From: Manihot esculenta
Taxonomy: Eukaryota > Streptophyta > Magnoliopsida > Malpighiales > Euphorbiaceae
Assembly (NCBI RefSeq): GCF_001659605.2
Contig: NC_035168.2
Span: 14,414,862 to 14,478,861, forward strand
Length of the DNA stretch: 64,000 nucleotides
Direction of reading: 5' to 3'
This document shows, piece by piece, positions 20,247-33,022 of the stretch. How positions within the stretch are numbered: the stretch's first letter is position 1; each line of letters opens with the position of its first letter. The notes under the pieces were generated by a model. The model was not told the DNA's origin and searched no databases. It saw only the letters and a list, made by a program, of their open reading frames with translations. Made by a program: the position numbers and the translations under genes.

Positions 20247-21360
20247 AATGATCTACAAAATATGCAAATATAAATAATTTAGTAAACAAATTAATATTAA
20301 GGTAACAATAATCTCCCACTAAAATATAACCCTCAACAAAATTGAATTATTACAATAATAATATTTTAGTGGGTTAAGATTTATATTTCACCTAATTCCA
20401 AGTCAGTTTTGACATGACACTTAGAATTAAGTTATTTAGCTAGGTAACCCCTTACCAATTACATCTAATATAACTCTTAGATTATGAGTTGTTTACATCA
20501 TATGTCAAAAGCATGTTCTACCCCATCTAATGCCTTAGACCCAAAATCATTTTGATAGCCTAATTAAGTCCAACCAAATTAAATAAATAAGTAACTATTA
20601 CTCATCCTACCTTATTAAGATAACCTAAGCACCTTACTTTGACAAAACCTGCATTTTGGTGATTTTAGTCGTAATAGGCATTTAATACATAGATGACATT
20701 AAAACTTAAAATTTATAGTGAGGGTTCAACTTTTAAATTTTAATTACGTTGTCTTGCATTTATATATCATGGCATCCTATATGCATATATATATAAACTA
20801 TCATGTATAGTATCACATACGAATATATGACAAAAATATGTAAACGTGACATAACATGGCCAAAATTTAAAAATGATCTTCATAAGCCAATATAAATATC
20901 ATAAGGGGCAACCTAGGTGTAATCCTATTACAATAGTTGCAATAGAACATATCTTTATATCTTGAGCTTGCTTGTCCACACCATGGAATCTACTCGTCAT
21001 TGGAAGGCAACTCTGCCATTATCATGGAAGCACGAGTCTTCTCTCCTCCATCCTGTGGATCTCCATTTGCAAAATAAAAAAAAAACTTATACTATTACAT
21101 TAAATAAATGACACGCAGACCGTATTTAAAAATTACATCCCATATAAACATCCAATCTCATAAGTTAATAAGGTCATACTATACACCATGCCAAGATTTC
21201 ACATAATCACAATATATTTCATATAAACATATTATAAACTTATTAGATTAAAATTTATTTATTACGGAAACGATATTTAAAGCGCTACACACATGGCAGT
21301 CCCGCTAGCTGGTTAGTAGGTGGGGATTCTGCTGCCCGGTCGGGGTTGTGGAATTTAAAA
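20247..21360 (-). mobile_element. Probable copia leader and 5' LTR region, borders not resolved
   Basis: This AT-rich stretch is upstream of copia gag in its own orientation. A TTTTAGTGGG block occurs twice with opposite orientation (near 20318-20330 and 20365-20375). I did not find a convincing tRNA primer site or LTR ends, so the border near 21360 is a guess based on the change to very AT-rich DNA. Confidence 0.35.
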
Positions 21361-22383
21361 TTTCAATCAAATCAACTTAATATATCAATTTCACTTTCAA
21401 TTTCATCGGAATTTAAAATTCCCAAGTCAACTTTAACTCTACCAAATAAGACTTATGAAAATATTCAAGGGATTATAAACTCTCTGATACTTAATAAATC
21501 CACTTGAAAAGGAGAAAATATATTCAAAAAAATTGATTCCATGTCTGATGTCTTATAAGAAATGACAAATTAATGAAATTAGAACATGTATATACAAATA
21601 GACTACATCAAATGTAATTCTGTGTATATATTAAAAACAGATTTGCTCTCTTTAAAATAAGTTATTTTTATGATTTCTTTGATGAAAATAAAGTAATAAT
21701 TAGTTCATTACAAAAACTAATTAAATTTTATAAAAAAAATCATTTTTTATGAAAAATTATTAAATTAATAAAAACAATGACTACTTCAATATACATACAA
21801 AAAAATTAACACTTCAAAATATAAGATAACAACATGTTTTTTTTTAAATATTATTTGCCCTTAAAAATTAAAAATGTTGTTAATTTAATATAATTTTATT
21901 ATATTAATTTATAAAAATATATCTTTATATATTTAAAAATCAATTTCCATTAATGTAACATGTACTCCTTAACATATCATTTTATGAAAATAAATATTAT
22001 TTTATATGAATTTATAATATAAAATATATAATTTTTATTAAAAAAATTATTTTTAATAAAACAACTTACTTTATTTTAAATCAAATAACAACTTTCTTAA
22101 AATCATTTTCTTTCTTACAAATGTGTTATTATAGTCATTTTTTTTTAAATAATTGTGTTGTCATTTCAGAACAATTATTCCATATTTTTAAAGTATCATG
22201 TGATATTAATAACGTAATATTTTTAATTAATAAAATTAAAATATTTATTATTTTATTATTAAAATATATTAATTAAATAAAATTACTTATCAACTCATTA
22301 AATATTTATAGAGAAAACCAACATATCATAACGTGGTCCTTCGTTATAATTTTCGTCATTTCACATATTCAGCAGTTAAACCG
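21361..22383. other. AT-rich intergenic DNA
   Basis: About 1 kb of very AT-rich sequence with homopolymer runs. I see no ORF with family resemblance, no RNA gene and no clear transposon ends. Confidence 0.6.
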
Positions 22384-22391
22384 TATAAATA
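22384..22391 (+). promoter_or_regulatory. Putative TATA box of the glucanase gene
   Basis: TATAAATA lies 288 bases before the ATG at 22679, in a less AT-rich stretch. A start near 22415 would give a 5' UTR of about 260 bases. An alternative weak TATAAGG lies near 22631. Confidence 0.4.
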
Positions 22392-22678
22392 TCTCTTTAA
22401 AATGACGAGTCTCTCCATCCTAAAAACGTTGCCACTCGTTCCATGTGGAGGGTATTTCAGACATTTTAAGGCTTACATTGCTTCGTTTCATAAATTTATC
22501 CCCATTGGGTTGTCAAATGTCACACTCTCCGTCGCCACCATCCACCGCCATAGCCACAGCCACCGCTGACATTAGCCCACTGAATAGTGAGATGGACATA
22601 AGTGGGTGATTGAGTTGATGATCATATAACTATAAGGGGACCAACTAAGCTTTTTTACGCTATTTGCTCAAGATAACA

Positions 22679-25600
22679 ATGTCAGGCTTCAGTGCAGCTT
22701 TTCTTTATCTGCTAGTACTGGTATCGGGCTCCTGTCTGGTGGCGGAATCAGCAATAGGAGTCAACTGGGGTACATTATCTTTCCGAAAGCTGAAGCCTTC
22801 AACGGTGGTGGATCTGTTGAAAGACAACAAAATAGAGAAGGTGAAGCTGTTTGATGCAGATCCAGATGTGCTTAGAGCTTTAATGGGTAGTGGTATTCAA
22901 GTTATGGTTGGGATCCCAAATGAAATGTTGGCTGCTATTAGCTCTTCAACTGCTGTTTCTGATTTGTGGGTTCGCCAGAATGTTTCCAGATATGTGGTTA
23001 AGGATGGCGTTGATATCAGGTTCTTCTCTCTTTTCCCTCTATTTTTTACTTCTTATTTATTGGTTGAATTAATTTTATTTTTCACTCTTGTTTGATTTCT
23101 TGAAAGCGTTACGAAATGCGAGTGTATATATTTTTTGAGCCTTACTTTTTTCTTGTTTTTGTTTTGATTATGAATATGGAGAGAACTACAGTCAAAAGGG
23201 GCACTAGAGAATACTGTAATTATTTTAGAATAAGTGAGAATTCAGCCTTGAAATTTCTGATTTACACCTAAACAATTAATAATCTTGGGAAATATATCGC
23301 AAAATTTTTGAAGCAATGCTGTGAACTCAAAGATGAATATGATGGGCGCTGGCAGACTGGCTGCTGCTTATATCTGTGTGTGTGTATGTATAATATCAAG
23401 AATTCCACTTTCATTTGATCAATTAGGTTGCAATTACCATAAAGTGTAGGTAGCAGAAACTAAACCTTTTGCTTAGTAAATCTTAGTGTAAGGTAAAATT
23501 GCTCTTCATGTGTGCAGAATATAATTCTAGTAATTGCCACTGGATGTTTTTGTTTGATGAACTTTCTTTTTGATAATATTTCTTCAGTTTGAATTTCTAA
23601 TAGTCCTATGCAGCTGAGGTTTGTCCTACTTCCCAACAATTAATTGTCTTGTCTATGAAAGCTATGGGTTGCTATCTGGACTTCCTATGCCAGATAGCAC
23701 AGCTTTTCATCCTAGGATCTAGACAGCGTTGCTCATCTGATGGTATATGGCGTTTGCATATCCTTACTAATTTATTTCATTAAGAAAATGTCTAAGAATA
23801 AAGAAAACAATGACATCTATAACTCCTTGTTTTCTTCTTCTTTTTTGTGGTTTGGGAAGAGAAAAAGGGGGAGGGGGAATGAGGAAGTGAAAATTTATTA
23901 TTGCTGGCATTTGTGTGCAGTGTCAAAATAGTTATGAGCGTCCACATATGTATTCTCTCTTTAAAAATAGTTTGTCTTCGACTGCCGGAATTAACATTCA
24001 TCTTTTGGTATCTATGTTCAGAGGGAGAGGGAGAATTTTCATGTGCAAAGATTAAATACTATTTCTATGCTGTGGGCTGGTAATTTAGTGGTGTGCATGG
24101 GTTTTCGAGTCTTGAATTGAACTTGTTACTGCTCTGTTATTAATTATTAACAGAAACCGTTAGTATTATGTGAAAAGTCACAACTGCCCTTTTAATTATT
24201 AGTAATTATCTTAACTTCTATCATCATCATTCTCCACTGTCCATAACCTCCACCCATCAAACCCTCACCTTTAGTCAGATTACAACAACCTTGCACTCTG
24301 CTCCAATTCCTCCAATGGCTCCACAAGGCTTGCCTCCAAATTCCGTCTCATCCCAAGGTTTCTTAGGAAACCCATTTCCATTCTACAATGTCGCAGATGA
24401 TTGGAGAGGATGTAAATGCTCCACCTGGTGTAAGTGAGTTGGCAGTGCTACTAAACTATGATCAAGAGTTGAGGATAGAAAAATGTTTTAAGAGAGAGAA
24501 GTAGGAGGGATTGGTTAAAGAGGGAGCATGGGCTAATGTAGGGGAAAGGTGGAAGGAGGACCATGAACTGCTTGTGACCATCACGGAAGGACTGAGGTTT
24601 GATTTCTTATGTTCTTTTGGGTTCTGAAGCTTTTTGATGGGTTGGTGATATCAATTTCTAAATCCCTCTAATTCTATTTCCCTTCCTAAATCTCAAACTC
24701 ACTCCAAAACATCTCTTCCCTTACTCTTTTCACCACAAGCAATTGCATACACAAACAGCAAAATAATAATTAATAACCATACCGCTGAAAGCCCAAGGTA
24801 CTCACACCCAAGATACATTCATTTGCTATTTGATCAATTCCAAACTTTCATTTGACAGTAAATAAGTCAGTAACTCCACTAACCAAAACCCAAATGGCCA
24901 AGACCAAGATCAAGACGATAAAAAGGAAGAATAAACAGCATACCAGTATCAAGAAACCGAAAGGACTTTTCACAAACATGTAATGAGCAAGTTTTCTTTT
25001 CTGTGGTGGAACCTTAGATTATAAGGGTACTAAGGCAAATTTTGTAATTTCTAAATACTCTCTTTCATGTCTCATTTGACTGACAAATATGTTTGTTGAC
25101 TGACGAAATTATTAAAAAAAAATTAAATGGTTGTATTTTGAAAAAATGAGAGACTTTTAATTGGCTCTAACAATTATAAGAATTAACTGGTTAATCTCAC
25201 TGAAACTCAAGGATCTATAGTAATTTTTTCATAACAATTTACAGCTCCCTTTGAGAGCCCATGAAACAAAGGCATTTTGTTTCAAGTTCTGAAATTTGAA
25301 TTTGCTCAGGATTCTGTTTTCTGAATCCATAAAACTTGAGTTGTGTTAGAACATTTTATGCATATCAAGAGTTCCAGCTTTCTCACTATATTTTCTCTTC
25401 TTACCAAACTATGGCAGGTATGTAGCTGTAGGAAATGAACCATTCCTTTCTAGTTATTCTGGTCAATTTCAATCCTATGTTGTCCCTGCCCTACAAAACT
25501 TACAGCAGTCTTTGGCTAAAGCAAATCTTTCTGGCTATGTGAAGCTAGTGGTGCCGTGCAATGCTGATGCCTATGAATCCTCCCTTCCTTCTCAGGGGGC

Positions 25601-26519
25601 ATTCCGATCTGATTTAACAGAAATTATGACTCAACTTGTTTCCTTCCTCAACTCAAATGGCTCTCCTTTTGTTGTCAATATTTACCCTTTTCTTAGCCTC
25701 TATGGGAGCACGGATTTTCCGCAAGATTATGCATTCTTTGAAGGGACTGCCCATTCTGTTACAGATGGGCCTAATGTTTACTACAATGCGTTTGATGGGA
25801 ATTTTGATACTTTAGTTTCCGCCCTCAACAAACTTGGATATGGTCAGATGCCTATAGTTATTGGGGAGGTGGGTTGGCCAACCGATGGAGCCATCAGTGC
25901 TAACCTCACTGCTGCAAGAGTTTTCAACCAGGGACTCATAGATCATGTTTTAAGTAAGCAAGGAACCCCACTTAGGCCAGGTGCACCCCCCATGGATATC
26001 TATCTTTTCAGTCTACTTGATGAAGGAGCAAAGAGCACACTTCCTGGAAATTTTGAAAGGCACTGGGGGGTTTTTTCCTTTGATGGCCAGGCAAAATATC
26101 CATTGAACCTTGGTTTGGGCAACAAGTTATTGAAGAATGCCAAGAATGTCGAGTATCTCCCATCTAGGTGGTGTGTGGCTGATCCAACTAAAGATCTGTC
26201 TGGTGTGACCAACCACATGAGAATTGCTTGTAATTTTGCAGATTGTACAACACTCAACTATGGAGGATCATGCAATGGAATTGGGGCAAAAGGAAATATC
26301 TCTTTTGCTTTCAACAGTTACTACCAGCTTCAAGATCAAAATGCACAAAGCTGTGATTTTGATGGTCTGGGTATGGTTACATTCCTAGATCCATCAGTTG
26401 GCGATTGCAGGTTTCTTGTTGGTGTCACTGATACTGGTTCTTCAGGTTTTGGAACGGGTCCTAGGTGGATTATCATTTGGATTTTGATAATTGGGGGGAT
26501 GTGGGTCTTTCTAATATGA
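22679..26519 (+). CDS. GPI-anchored glucan endo-1,3-beta-glucosidase (GH17 with X8/CBM43 domain)
   Basis: Two exons, 22679-23019 and 25418-26519, join at AG|G (intron 23020-25417, GT-AG) to give 480 residues. I chose the ATG at 22679 because it starts a signal peptide (about residues 1-26) followed by AIGVNWG, the usual GH17 mature start. The GH17 barrel spans about 27-345, with the proton donor Glu121 in VAVGNEPF and nucleophile Glu264 in IGEVGWPT. An X8 domain follows (about 365-447, WCVADP start, six Cys). A hydrophobic tail (about 464-480) after a small-residue stretch fits a GPI signal. The enzyme should hydrolyse beta-1,3-glucan (callose) at the cell surface or plasmodesmata, as relatives of Arabidopsis At5g58090/At4g31140 are thought to do. 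No lesion is seen. It is convergent with the peptide gene downstream. Confidence 0.93.
23020..25417 (+). other. 2.4-kb intron of the glucanase gene
   Basis: A single phase-2 intron with GTTCTT start and TATGGCAG end. Its middle (about 24120-25200) may hold a decayed short transposon, judged only by unusual AT-rich ends. I see no coding sequence in it. Confidence 0.6.
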
Positions 26520-26524
26520 AAAAG

Positions 26525-26570
26525 AAGTTTCCTTGAGTGGGTTTTTCAAGTTTCCTTGAGTGGGTTTTTC
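26525..26570 (+). repeat. 23-bp tandem duplication in the glucanase 3' UTR
   Basis: AAGTTTCCTTGAGTGGG plus TTTTTC occurs twice head to tail, starting six bases after the stop codon. The two copies are identical. Confidence 0.9.
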
Positions 26571-27047
26571 CATGTCCCTCTTTAGAAACTACTGAACATA
26601 GGTGAGAGAATAGTAATTTGGATTTTGTTCGAAAGATTGCAGGTTCTTATTATATGCGATAGCATCATGCAGCAGATAGTGTAAACCCATGTGTATTGAA
26701 TCATCCTATCTTGAAATCATATTGCCCTTGTATTCTTTTTTCTTTTCTATATACAGATGTGATTTGCAGAGATTATGCATATTGCCATGGTGTTTGAACG
26801 GTTCATGTAATGGGATCTCATTAGCAAGTTTTCTACATCTGAGATCTCTTAGACATGATAGCAACTCAACCTGCTCTTGCACTGCATATCTATTGAGAAA
26901 ATTAGATTTATTACAAGTCAAAAGTACAACTGATACAGAAACATACTTAGAAAATCCTAAGCATTGTAGAGAGCTTATTCATCTTCCGTGTTATTTTTCA
27001 GCAGGGAAGATTTTATTTGGTGGGCTACATGAGAACTCCATAGTTTC

Positions 27048-27338
27048 TTAGCAACAATTATCCCCGCAGCACACCTTGCCACAACGGAGGTTTGGAACCC
27101 TCCCGACGAAAAAGCAGCAACGACAACCTTCAAAATAACAAGCCACTAGTACTCTGTAAGTAATAAAGATGCAAAACTAAATGAACCCAGAAGCCATAAA
27201 ATGGCCTTTACCTTGGGGATGAACCATATGCTCAAAAGTCTGCAGGCGAGGGCCTGCTGTTGCATTTGCACACATGACAATGGATGCCACAACTAGAAGC
27301 CATGTCAAAGCAATCACCAAGGTTGCTTTCTTCACCAT
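27048..27338 (-). CDS. Small secreted cysteine-rich peptide, two exons, unknown family
   Basis: Exon 1 is 27212-27338 and exon 2 is 27048-27151 (minus strand), with a 60-base GT-AG intron (donor CAAG|GTAAAG, acceptor ACAGAG). The splice restores phase and gives 76 residues. Residues 1-26 form a signal peptide (basic start, hydrophobic core, CANA end). Residues 27-46 are a short spacer. The C-terminal 30 residues hold nine Cys at 47, 52, 54, 55, 66, 70, 71, 75 and 76, in the pattern C-x4-C-x-CC-x10-C-x3-CC-x3-CC, ending in CC. Using the earlier AG two bases upstream would bring a stop at once, which supports the chosen acceptor. I do not recognise the family. The compact two-exon layout is typical of plant secreted peptides acting in defence or signalling, but no function is claimed. 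Confidence 0.72.
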
Positions 27339-27401
27339 TTCTCTGTCTGGACAAACTTTGAGAATGGAAGCGAAGGGATGACAACCCTGTCGGAGCTATC
27401 C

Positions 27402-27409
27402 TACTTATA
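27402..27409 (-). promoter_or_regulatory. Putative TATA box of the cysteine-rich peptide gene
   Basis: TATAAGTA on the minus strand lies about 64 bases before the ATG at 27338. That spacing allows a 5' UTR of about 30 bases. Confidence 0.5.
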
Positions 27410-28904
27410 CTTGAGTCTGAGATTGGCAGTGATAAGCAAGCGTGATGACTTGAAATTCCTACACCTCAGAGTATGGGCGTTCATGATCAACTTCTCGAGG
27501 CCAACTTGCTCTTTATGTTGGCATGTACTGCTAGTTTGTAGCAACTACAGCTGCCATTTCTGACTTGGTTTATCCATTTTCAAGCCTATCATTAGAGTCA
27601 CCTACCAACTTCAGGATTTAATTCTCTAGTAATTCTATAAGAGAATTCATGTGTCGGAAGGTTTAAGAATCTTAATCTTGTTTTTAATGATCTTTTACAG
27701 AGAGAATTTAATATGGGTCTCTCCTTACAAGACAAAATACTTCTGTTTTTATTGAACAAGTTGGGCATCATCCCTTTGAATGTGACACTAAACTGCAAGT
27801 TTTTTTTGTTTTATTTTCCTTGCAGATGTGTTCACTGGATTTTCAGTCGATTCCTCTTCCACGTGTGTTACAGACGATCAAATAGATATTTTGTAGAATA
27901 AGTACTTCTGATAGCCTGTTTTGCTGCAGTAAAATTGCTTTAAATTGAAGCACACAGTTTCATCTTTTAGATTTCAACCTTCTTGGAGCTGATTCATGAA
28001 GCAAGTTCGCACCAGCGCCAAGCCTTCCACACCAAATTGTTTTTTTGTTATAAATAGAAGCCTAAATGAATCAAATTATTTGTTAGATTTTTAAAATTTG
28101 ATTCGATCAAATCTCAATTTAATTGTTTTTAAATAAGTCAAATAAGTCAAGTTTGAGTCTATTTTTTAGATTCATTTAATATAAATATTGGATTCATTAA
28201 TACTCGAAAATTCGTTTATTTAATTGATTTTAATTAAAATTATTTAATTTTAAATTTTATTTTTATGGTGAATTTAGAGTTGTAATTAAATTGAATTGCT
28301 CATCAGTTATTCAAGTCGATAAACGCTTCTCGATTCTTTTTTAAATAAATATAATTTAAGCTTTGAGGGACAAAATAAATATAATTTAAGCTTTAAATGT
28401 GTCCCTCAAGCTTAAAAATTTTGATCTATTCAAATTTTGATTCCACTTTGGTCATTTGCAATCCTGGAATTTTGCTTTACCTCTGTTTTGAACTTCCCTT
28501 TCCCTTAAATCAGACACCAAATTCCAATTGAAAGGTTCAAGAAATACTTGGTTTTCAACTTTCAAAATATTTGAAAAAAAAAAAAAAAAGAATAAGAAAA
28601 AGAAAGGTTAAAGGGTTATAAGCTCGTAAGTTAAGGCCAAGAAAGAAATTTTCGAACACTAATATGTTCAAACCAGAATTTATATGATCAAAAAGAAGTT
28701 GACAACAGGAACCAAAATCAAACAGAACCACTTGATTCTTTGACATCGACTTAAAGAAGATTGCCTACAAAAGTTTGAAATAGATGAAGTTGCACTATAT
28801 GGGGACTTGGGAAATCCACCAATGCTTCACCCTGTCAGGTTTTTGAACTCCCACCTATGCTTCATTCTGTCAAGTCCCGAACAGACTCTACTAAATCTGA
28901 TGAA
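27410..28904. other. Intergenic region between peptide gene and E3 ligase gene
   Basis: AT-rich with no supported gene. A 26-bp block (AAATAAATATAATTTAAGC and flank) is repeated near 28344 and 28371. The last ~120 bases are probably the 3' UTR of the minus-strand ligase gene. Confidence 0.55.
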
Positions 28905-31652
28905 TCACTCGTACAGTCTTATCCTGGTGATTATGTAGGTTTGGCAAATGGGGCACAAGTTCAAGTCCCTCCCACAATCATAACATGTCTGCAAAATATT
29001 TAAGTGAAAAATTCAGAACTGGATAGTGAGGAAAAGAGATGACAGGTTATATTTCTCCGATTTAAGGTTACCTGATGTCCACATCCAAATGCAAGATCTT
29101 TTGTACTCCATAAACACACAGGACAACTCTGTAAAGCACAACGAAACTATCAAGAATCAGAATCCTTTTAAGCCCTAATTTTATCCTTGAACTATATAGC
29201 GAGAGCTAAAAATACTAAATTTGATCTTTTGGTTCAAATTTTCAGACCTATTAAGAAAAGTCCAAATAAGTCCGTCACTTATCAGGATTTCAAAGGGTGA
29301 GCTACAGTTGTTTCAGTTTATTTTGGCTTTTTAATGATAGTCGGGCATAAATTTAGATCCAAGAATGAAATTTAGCCTGCTGTACAATTTAAGGGCAAAT
29401 ATGGTTTTTTTTGCCAATCCTAAATCTTAAGTATAACAATTGGAGGCTTACCCTACTATGTGAAGTATGATTCACAAGACAGCGAGAAGGATCATTATCA
29501 TATCCCATTCTCTGTTCATTTCTGCTTGGCCCTTTATACGTTGGATAGTAAGTCACCAAGCTGTTCCCAAGTGGAGGAGGAAGAGGATACCTCTTTGGAA
29601 TACCTCTTTGGCAGCTGCAAGTAATAAGAAAAGTGTGAGAATTAGGAATGACAAGAAGATAACATGTCAATGTCTATGCTAGTGACAGTACCCCAACAGA
29701 TGAAGTCCTATTGTAGCTTTGTATTGTGATGGTATCTCCATTAATGCAGCTAGAGAAAACTCAGTCTCCTTCTTAGACATGGGGATGTTTTTCAACATGA
29801 TTTCTGTGAAATTCACGAACTGCATTGGATAATCAATGCATTAATAATAAAACAAACAGGAAATTCAAGAACTGCATTGGATAATCAATGCATTAATAAT
29901 AAAACCTGGGATTATCATTCCTAAAGAAAGAAAACCTGGAAATTATCGAACGCCCGAGAAGGAATATTGTCATCAAATGTATGCATCATGTCCCATGGTC
30001 CATCACCAACTCCAACCAGTACTATTGATAGCGGATGCTCACTGCAGAGGGATAAAAAGTTCTTCAGGATCCAGAAAATGAAAATTGCCAAACGCAGAGA
30101 AAGAACAACGTTTAGTAGTATTGTAACCTTGCTTTTACAATAGCATTAATGGTACATTGCTCCTGCGGACTCAACTGTCCATTACCCGTATCGACACTTC
30201 TTGTAACCTGGCAAAATCATATTGCAGTTAATAGAATTAATTTATGAATTCAGGATGGTAAACAATTACAAAAAGACACAAAAAAGACAAAGGCCTTGTT
30301 TGGTTGGGGTTAACTCAGTTCAAGAACTTCAAGTTCTCAGTAAATGCTAAAATTCTACTTAATTTGAATTCCTGAAGTTGTGGCCTTTACTTCTTTATAG
30401 TAGGGGATGACCTGACCTTGTCGTGCTACTTATGAGAAGTGAACTTCTCAAGAAGTAGACAATTTGAACCAAACAAGGCTAAAGAAACACAGAATTTAAC
30501 TGTAAGAACTTGCTCATTTCTGTACAACTTCAGGGCAATAAATTTTATAGCATACCTGCCCATCAGCAATGATCATGAGAACATGATACTGGCCACCACT
30601 ATTGTCCACAATACCAATGGCAGTTTCAATGATTGGGGCAAAAGATGTTGGTCCTGTCAGAATTTAGTACAAGAAAATTGAACTTAAACTGGCTCTAGTG
30701 TAATAATTATGTAACCAGATAAGAATAATTATGTAAACTAACCAGCTAAATGGACATTTGGAACTATTTCTCTATAACGACTAAGTACTTCCTCGAAGCC
30801 ATTACACGGCCTATCTTCTGGATTGAAGCTAAATACTTCTTTATCATGAGTAGAGGCTGCAAAATAAAAGGGAAGAGTGCAAAGCTTTGTATTTCAGGCC
30901 TTAGAAAAGCATGATGAACTTCAAAATGAGAAATATAAGGAAGTAGACTTGCTCACCATCACCAAAACCATAACAAGGAATAAGGTTATCTTCATCAAAA
31001 TCAGAAATTGTTCTTCCAATTATTGATATTGCCTGTTCATAAGGATTCATAGAATCCCCAAGGTGATGCAGGCTCTTCCTGTGGAAAGACCGCGCGCCTG
31101 TCCAGTCATTGCTTTTTGTGAAATCAATGCCCAAAATAAGATTGGAAGATTCCAAACCAGCTTGTGCAAGAGCTTGCGTCACCTAATTGCAAAGGGTGTC
31201 ATTAATTTCTTTCCCCATTTCGGAAGTTAAATTGCAAATCACTTATAACAGATTAGCTTATGCATGTCTTTATAAGACTCAACTAATGCATTAACATCAC
31301 TATCCAAATCAAAATTGTAAAATATGAAGATTGTTCTTTTCTTTTAATTTAATTGCATGAGCTCAATCCTATCTCCTATCAGTGAAATCTAATAGCATTC
31401 CTACTCTTTGCTACTTGGAAGATGCTTAGACCAGCACACAAGCTAAAAAATGTAGCAGGAAAGTACCTGTTCTAGAGAGTAGTAATCATCACCAATTCTT
31501 GAATACCTTGACTGCAGCTTGCTTCTTCCATCATAATCAACACACCTTGAAGAATGAGACAAGTAGGGCAAAGAGCTTGGGAGTGATGGAGCCCCATAAT
31601 TGTATGAATCATGCTGGTATTGACCTTGATGCCTTGACTGTTTTCCTCCCAT
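28905..31652 (-). CDS. RGLG-type E3 ubiquitin ligase (copine/vWA domain plus RING)
   Basis: Ten exons on the minus strand: 31652-31467, 31182-30957, 30856-30743, 30653-30556, 30207-30128, 30041-29936, 29819-29692, 29614-29452, 29128-29072 and 28988-28905. All junctions are GT-AG and in phase, giving 413 residues. MGGKQS at the start fits N-myristoylation and membrane association. The copine-like vWA domain (about 70-325) keeps the metal-site motif DFTKS at 82-86. A C3HC4 RING closes the protein: Cys369, 372, 383, His385, Cys388, 391, 398, 401. The family attaches ubiquitin, often Lys63-linked, in hormone and stress signalling. A TTTGTGCAG just upstream of the ATG (near 31677) suggests a 5' UTR intron. 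No defect in coding sequence is seen. Confidence 0.95.
29808..29905 (-). repeat. Tandem duplication of an intron 3' splice site in the RGLG gene
   Basis: Two 46-bp copies, 29808-29853 and 29860-29905, differ at one base. Each contains the CCAATGCAG acceptor and the first bases of exon 7, so intron 6 has two near-identical acceptors 52 bases apart. Only the proximal one (29820/29819) keeps the frame open. Confidence 0.9.
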
Positions 31653-33017
31653 TATTCAGATACCCAACTTTCAGATGCTGCACAAACAGGACAAGCTTAA
31701 TGAAGTGAAGCCTAATTTCTGCTCAAACTGCACATGAAGTCAGATCATCAAGTCAGTTTTCACCAAACATAAGAAATATATTTGTTTCAACCAAGTTATC
31801 CAAAGATTCAGAACTCCAAAATCTTCAAAATCAAACAAGTTCAATACTGAATATGTGGAACATCCACATACAAGCACCTCATCCATTTAGGAATTTTCCC
31901 AAACACATTATAGAAATGGTACTTGCTACTTCTTAACATACAAGATTTGAACCCAAACAGCATATCAGTTCACCAGATGCATGACAGAGATTACCAGTAT
32001 GTTTCAATGAAGTTTACCGACTAATAATTTGTCGGTTGAAAAAGTTTTTCAGCATTTTGAAACCTAAAAACCTTATATTCTTTACAAAAACCTTTGTCTC
32101 AAAACTTATTTGCCTTCCTTCCAAACAAATTTCTTACTTTAAAAACCCATACCTTAGACTCTAGAAAGTGCAAAGTAAAGAAACGGAAATAATGTAAAAT
32201 CCAAAGAGCAAACAAATCAATCCAAAAAGAAACAGAGAAAAGAAATAGATTTTGCACCTTTAACCCAAAAAAGATCAATTGCATATCAGCAGGAATACTG
32301 AATTTCAGTACTGATCACACGGAAACTAAGTGGTTTTTTCCTTAGAATATATAACAAGTAAGACATAATCTTGAAAAAGTAAAGCAAAACCGAGTAACAA
32401 ATACTGAGAAAGAAATAATAAGAAAACGATGAAACTTCCCATCATCAATGCATAAGCTTTCAAGGAAATTATTCTGATTGCAACATTATCACCCACAGGA
32501 ATATTCTATAGCAAAAAATAAAGTCTAGTCTACTCTATTTAATTCTTTACTTTATTTAAAAAAAAAAAAATCTCTATGTATACCTATGTTATCTGCAGAG
32601 GTCAAACCCTGCTTACAAGAATCTTGCAAGGAAGTTTCTTTGGAACAACTACACGACTATGATGGACATTAAACCAATTTTTGGTGGACTTTTAGTGATA
32701 CCCAGAAAGAAAAGACAGGGAAATTAAGGACAATTTTAAATTTATATATATAGACATATGTTACCAGGGAAAATTGGCATGCACCACTACTAAAAATGGT
32801 GCTTTTAAAAATATTTACGTCTTTTTATCTGTTATTTTAGAAGGCTTTTTTTTTATTTCGAAATAAATGATTTCAATATTTCATTAAATATATTATTTCG
32901 TGATTTACTATTCAATAAGTGGAGTATTTTTAAAATATAAATTAGGCTTATAATATTTATATATGCATTTTAATTGAAAAGTAATAGTCTTTTTTATCTT
33001 TATTTTCATCAAAATTT
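31653..33017 (-). other. RGLG upstream region (5' UTR, possible leader intron, promoter)
   Basis: AT-rich DNA between the ligase start codon and element C. A leader-intron acceptor is plausible at about 31677, but no donor or TATA box could be fixed. No other gene is seen. Confidence 0.45.
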
Positions 33018-33022
33018 AGTAT

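Noticed and set aside
24120..25200. Possible MITE or other DNA transposon in the glucanase intron
   Set aside because: Only an AT-rich change and a near-palindrome (CTGTTATTAATTATTAACAG). No terminal inverted repeats with a target duplication could be paired.
26689..27051. 120-aa plus-strand ORF downstream of the glucanase
   Set aside because: No signal peptide or domain. Its end overlaps the stop codon of the minus-strand cysteine-rich peptide gene, which has better support.
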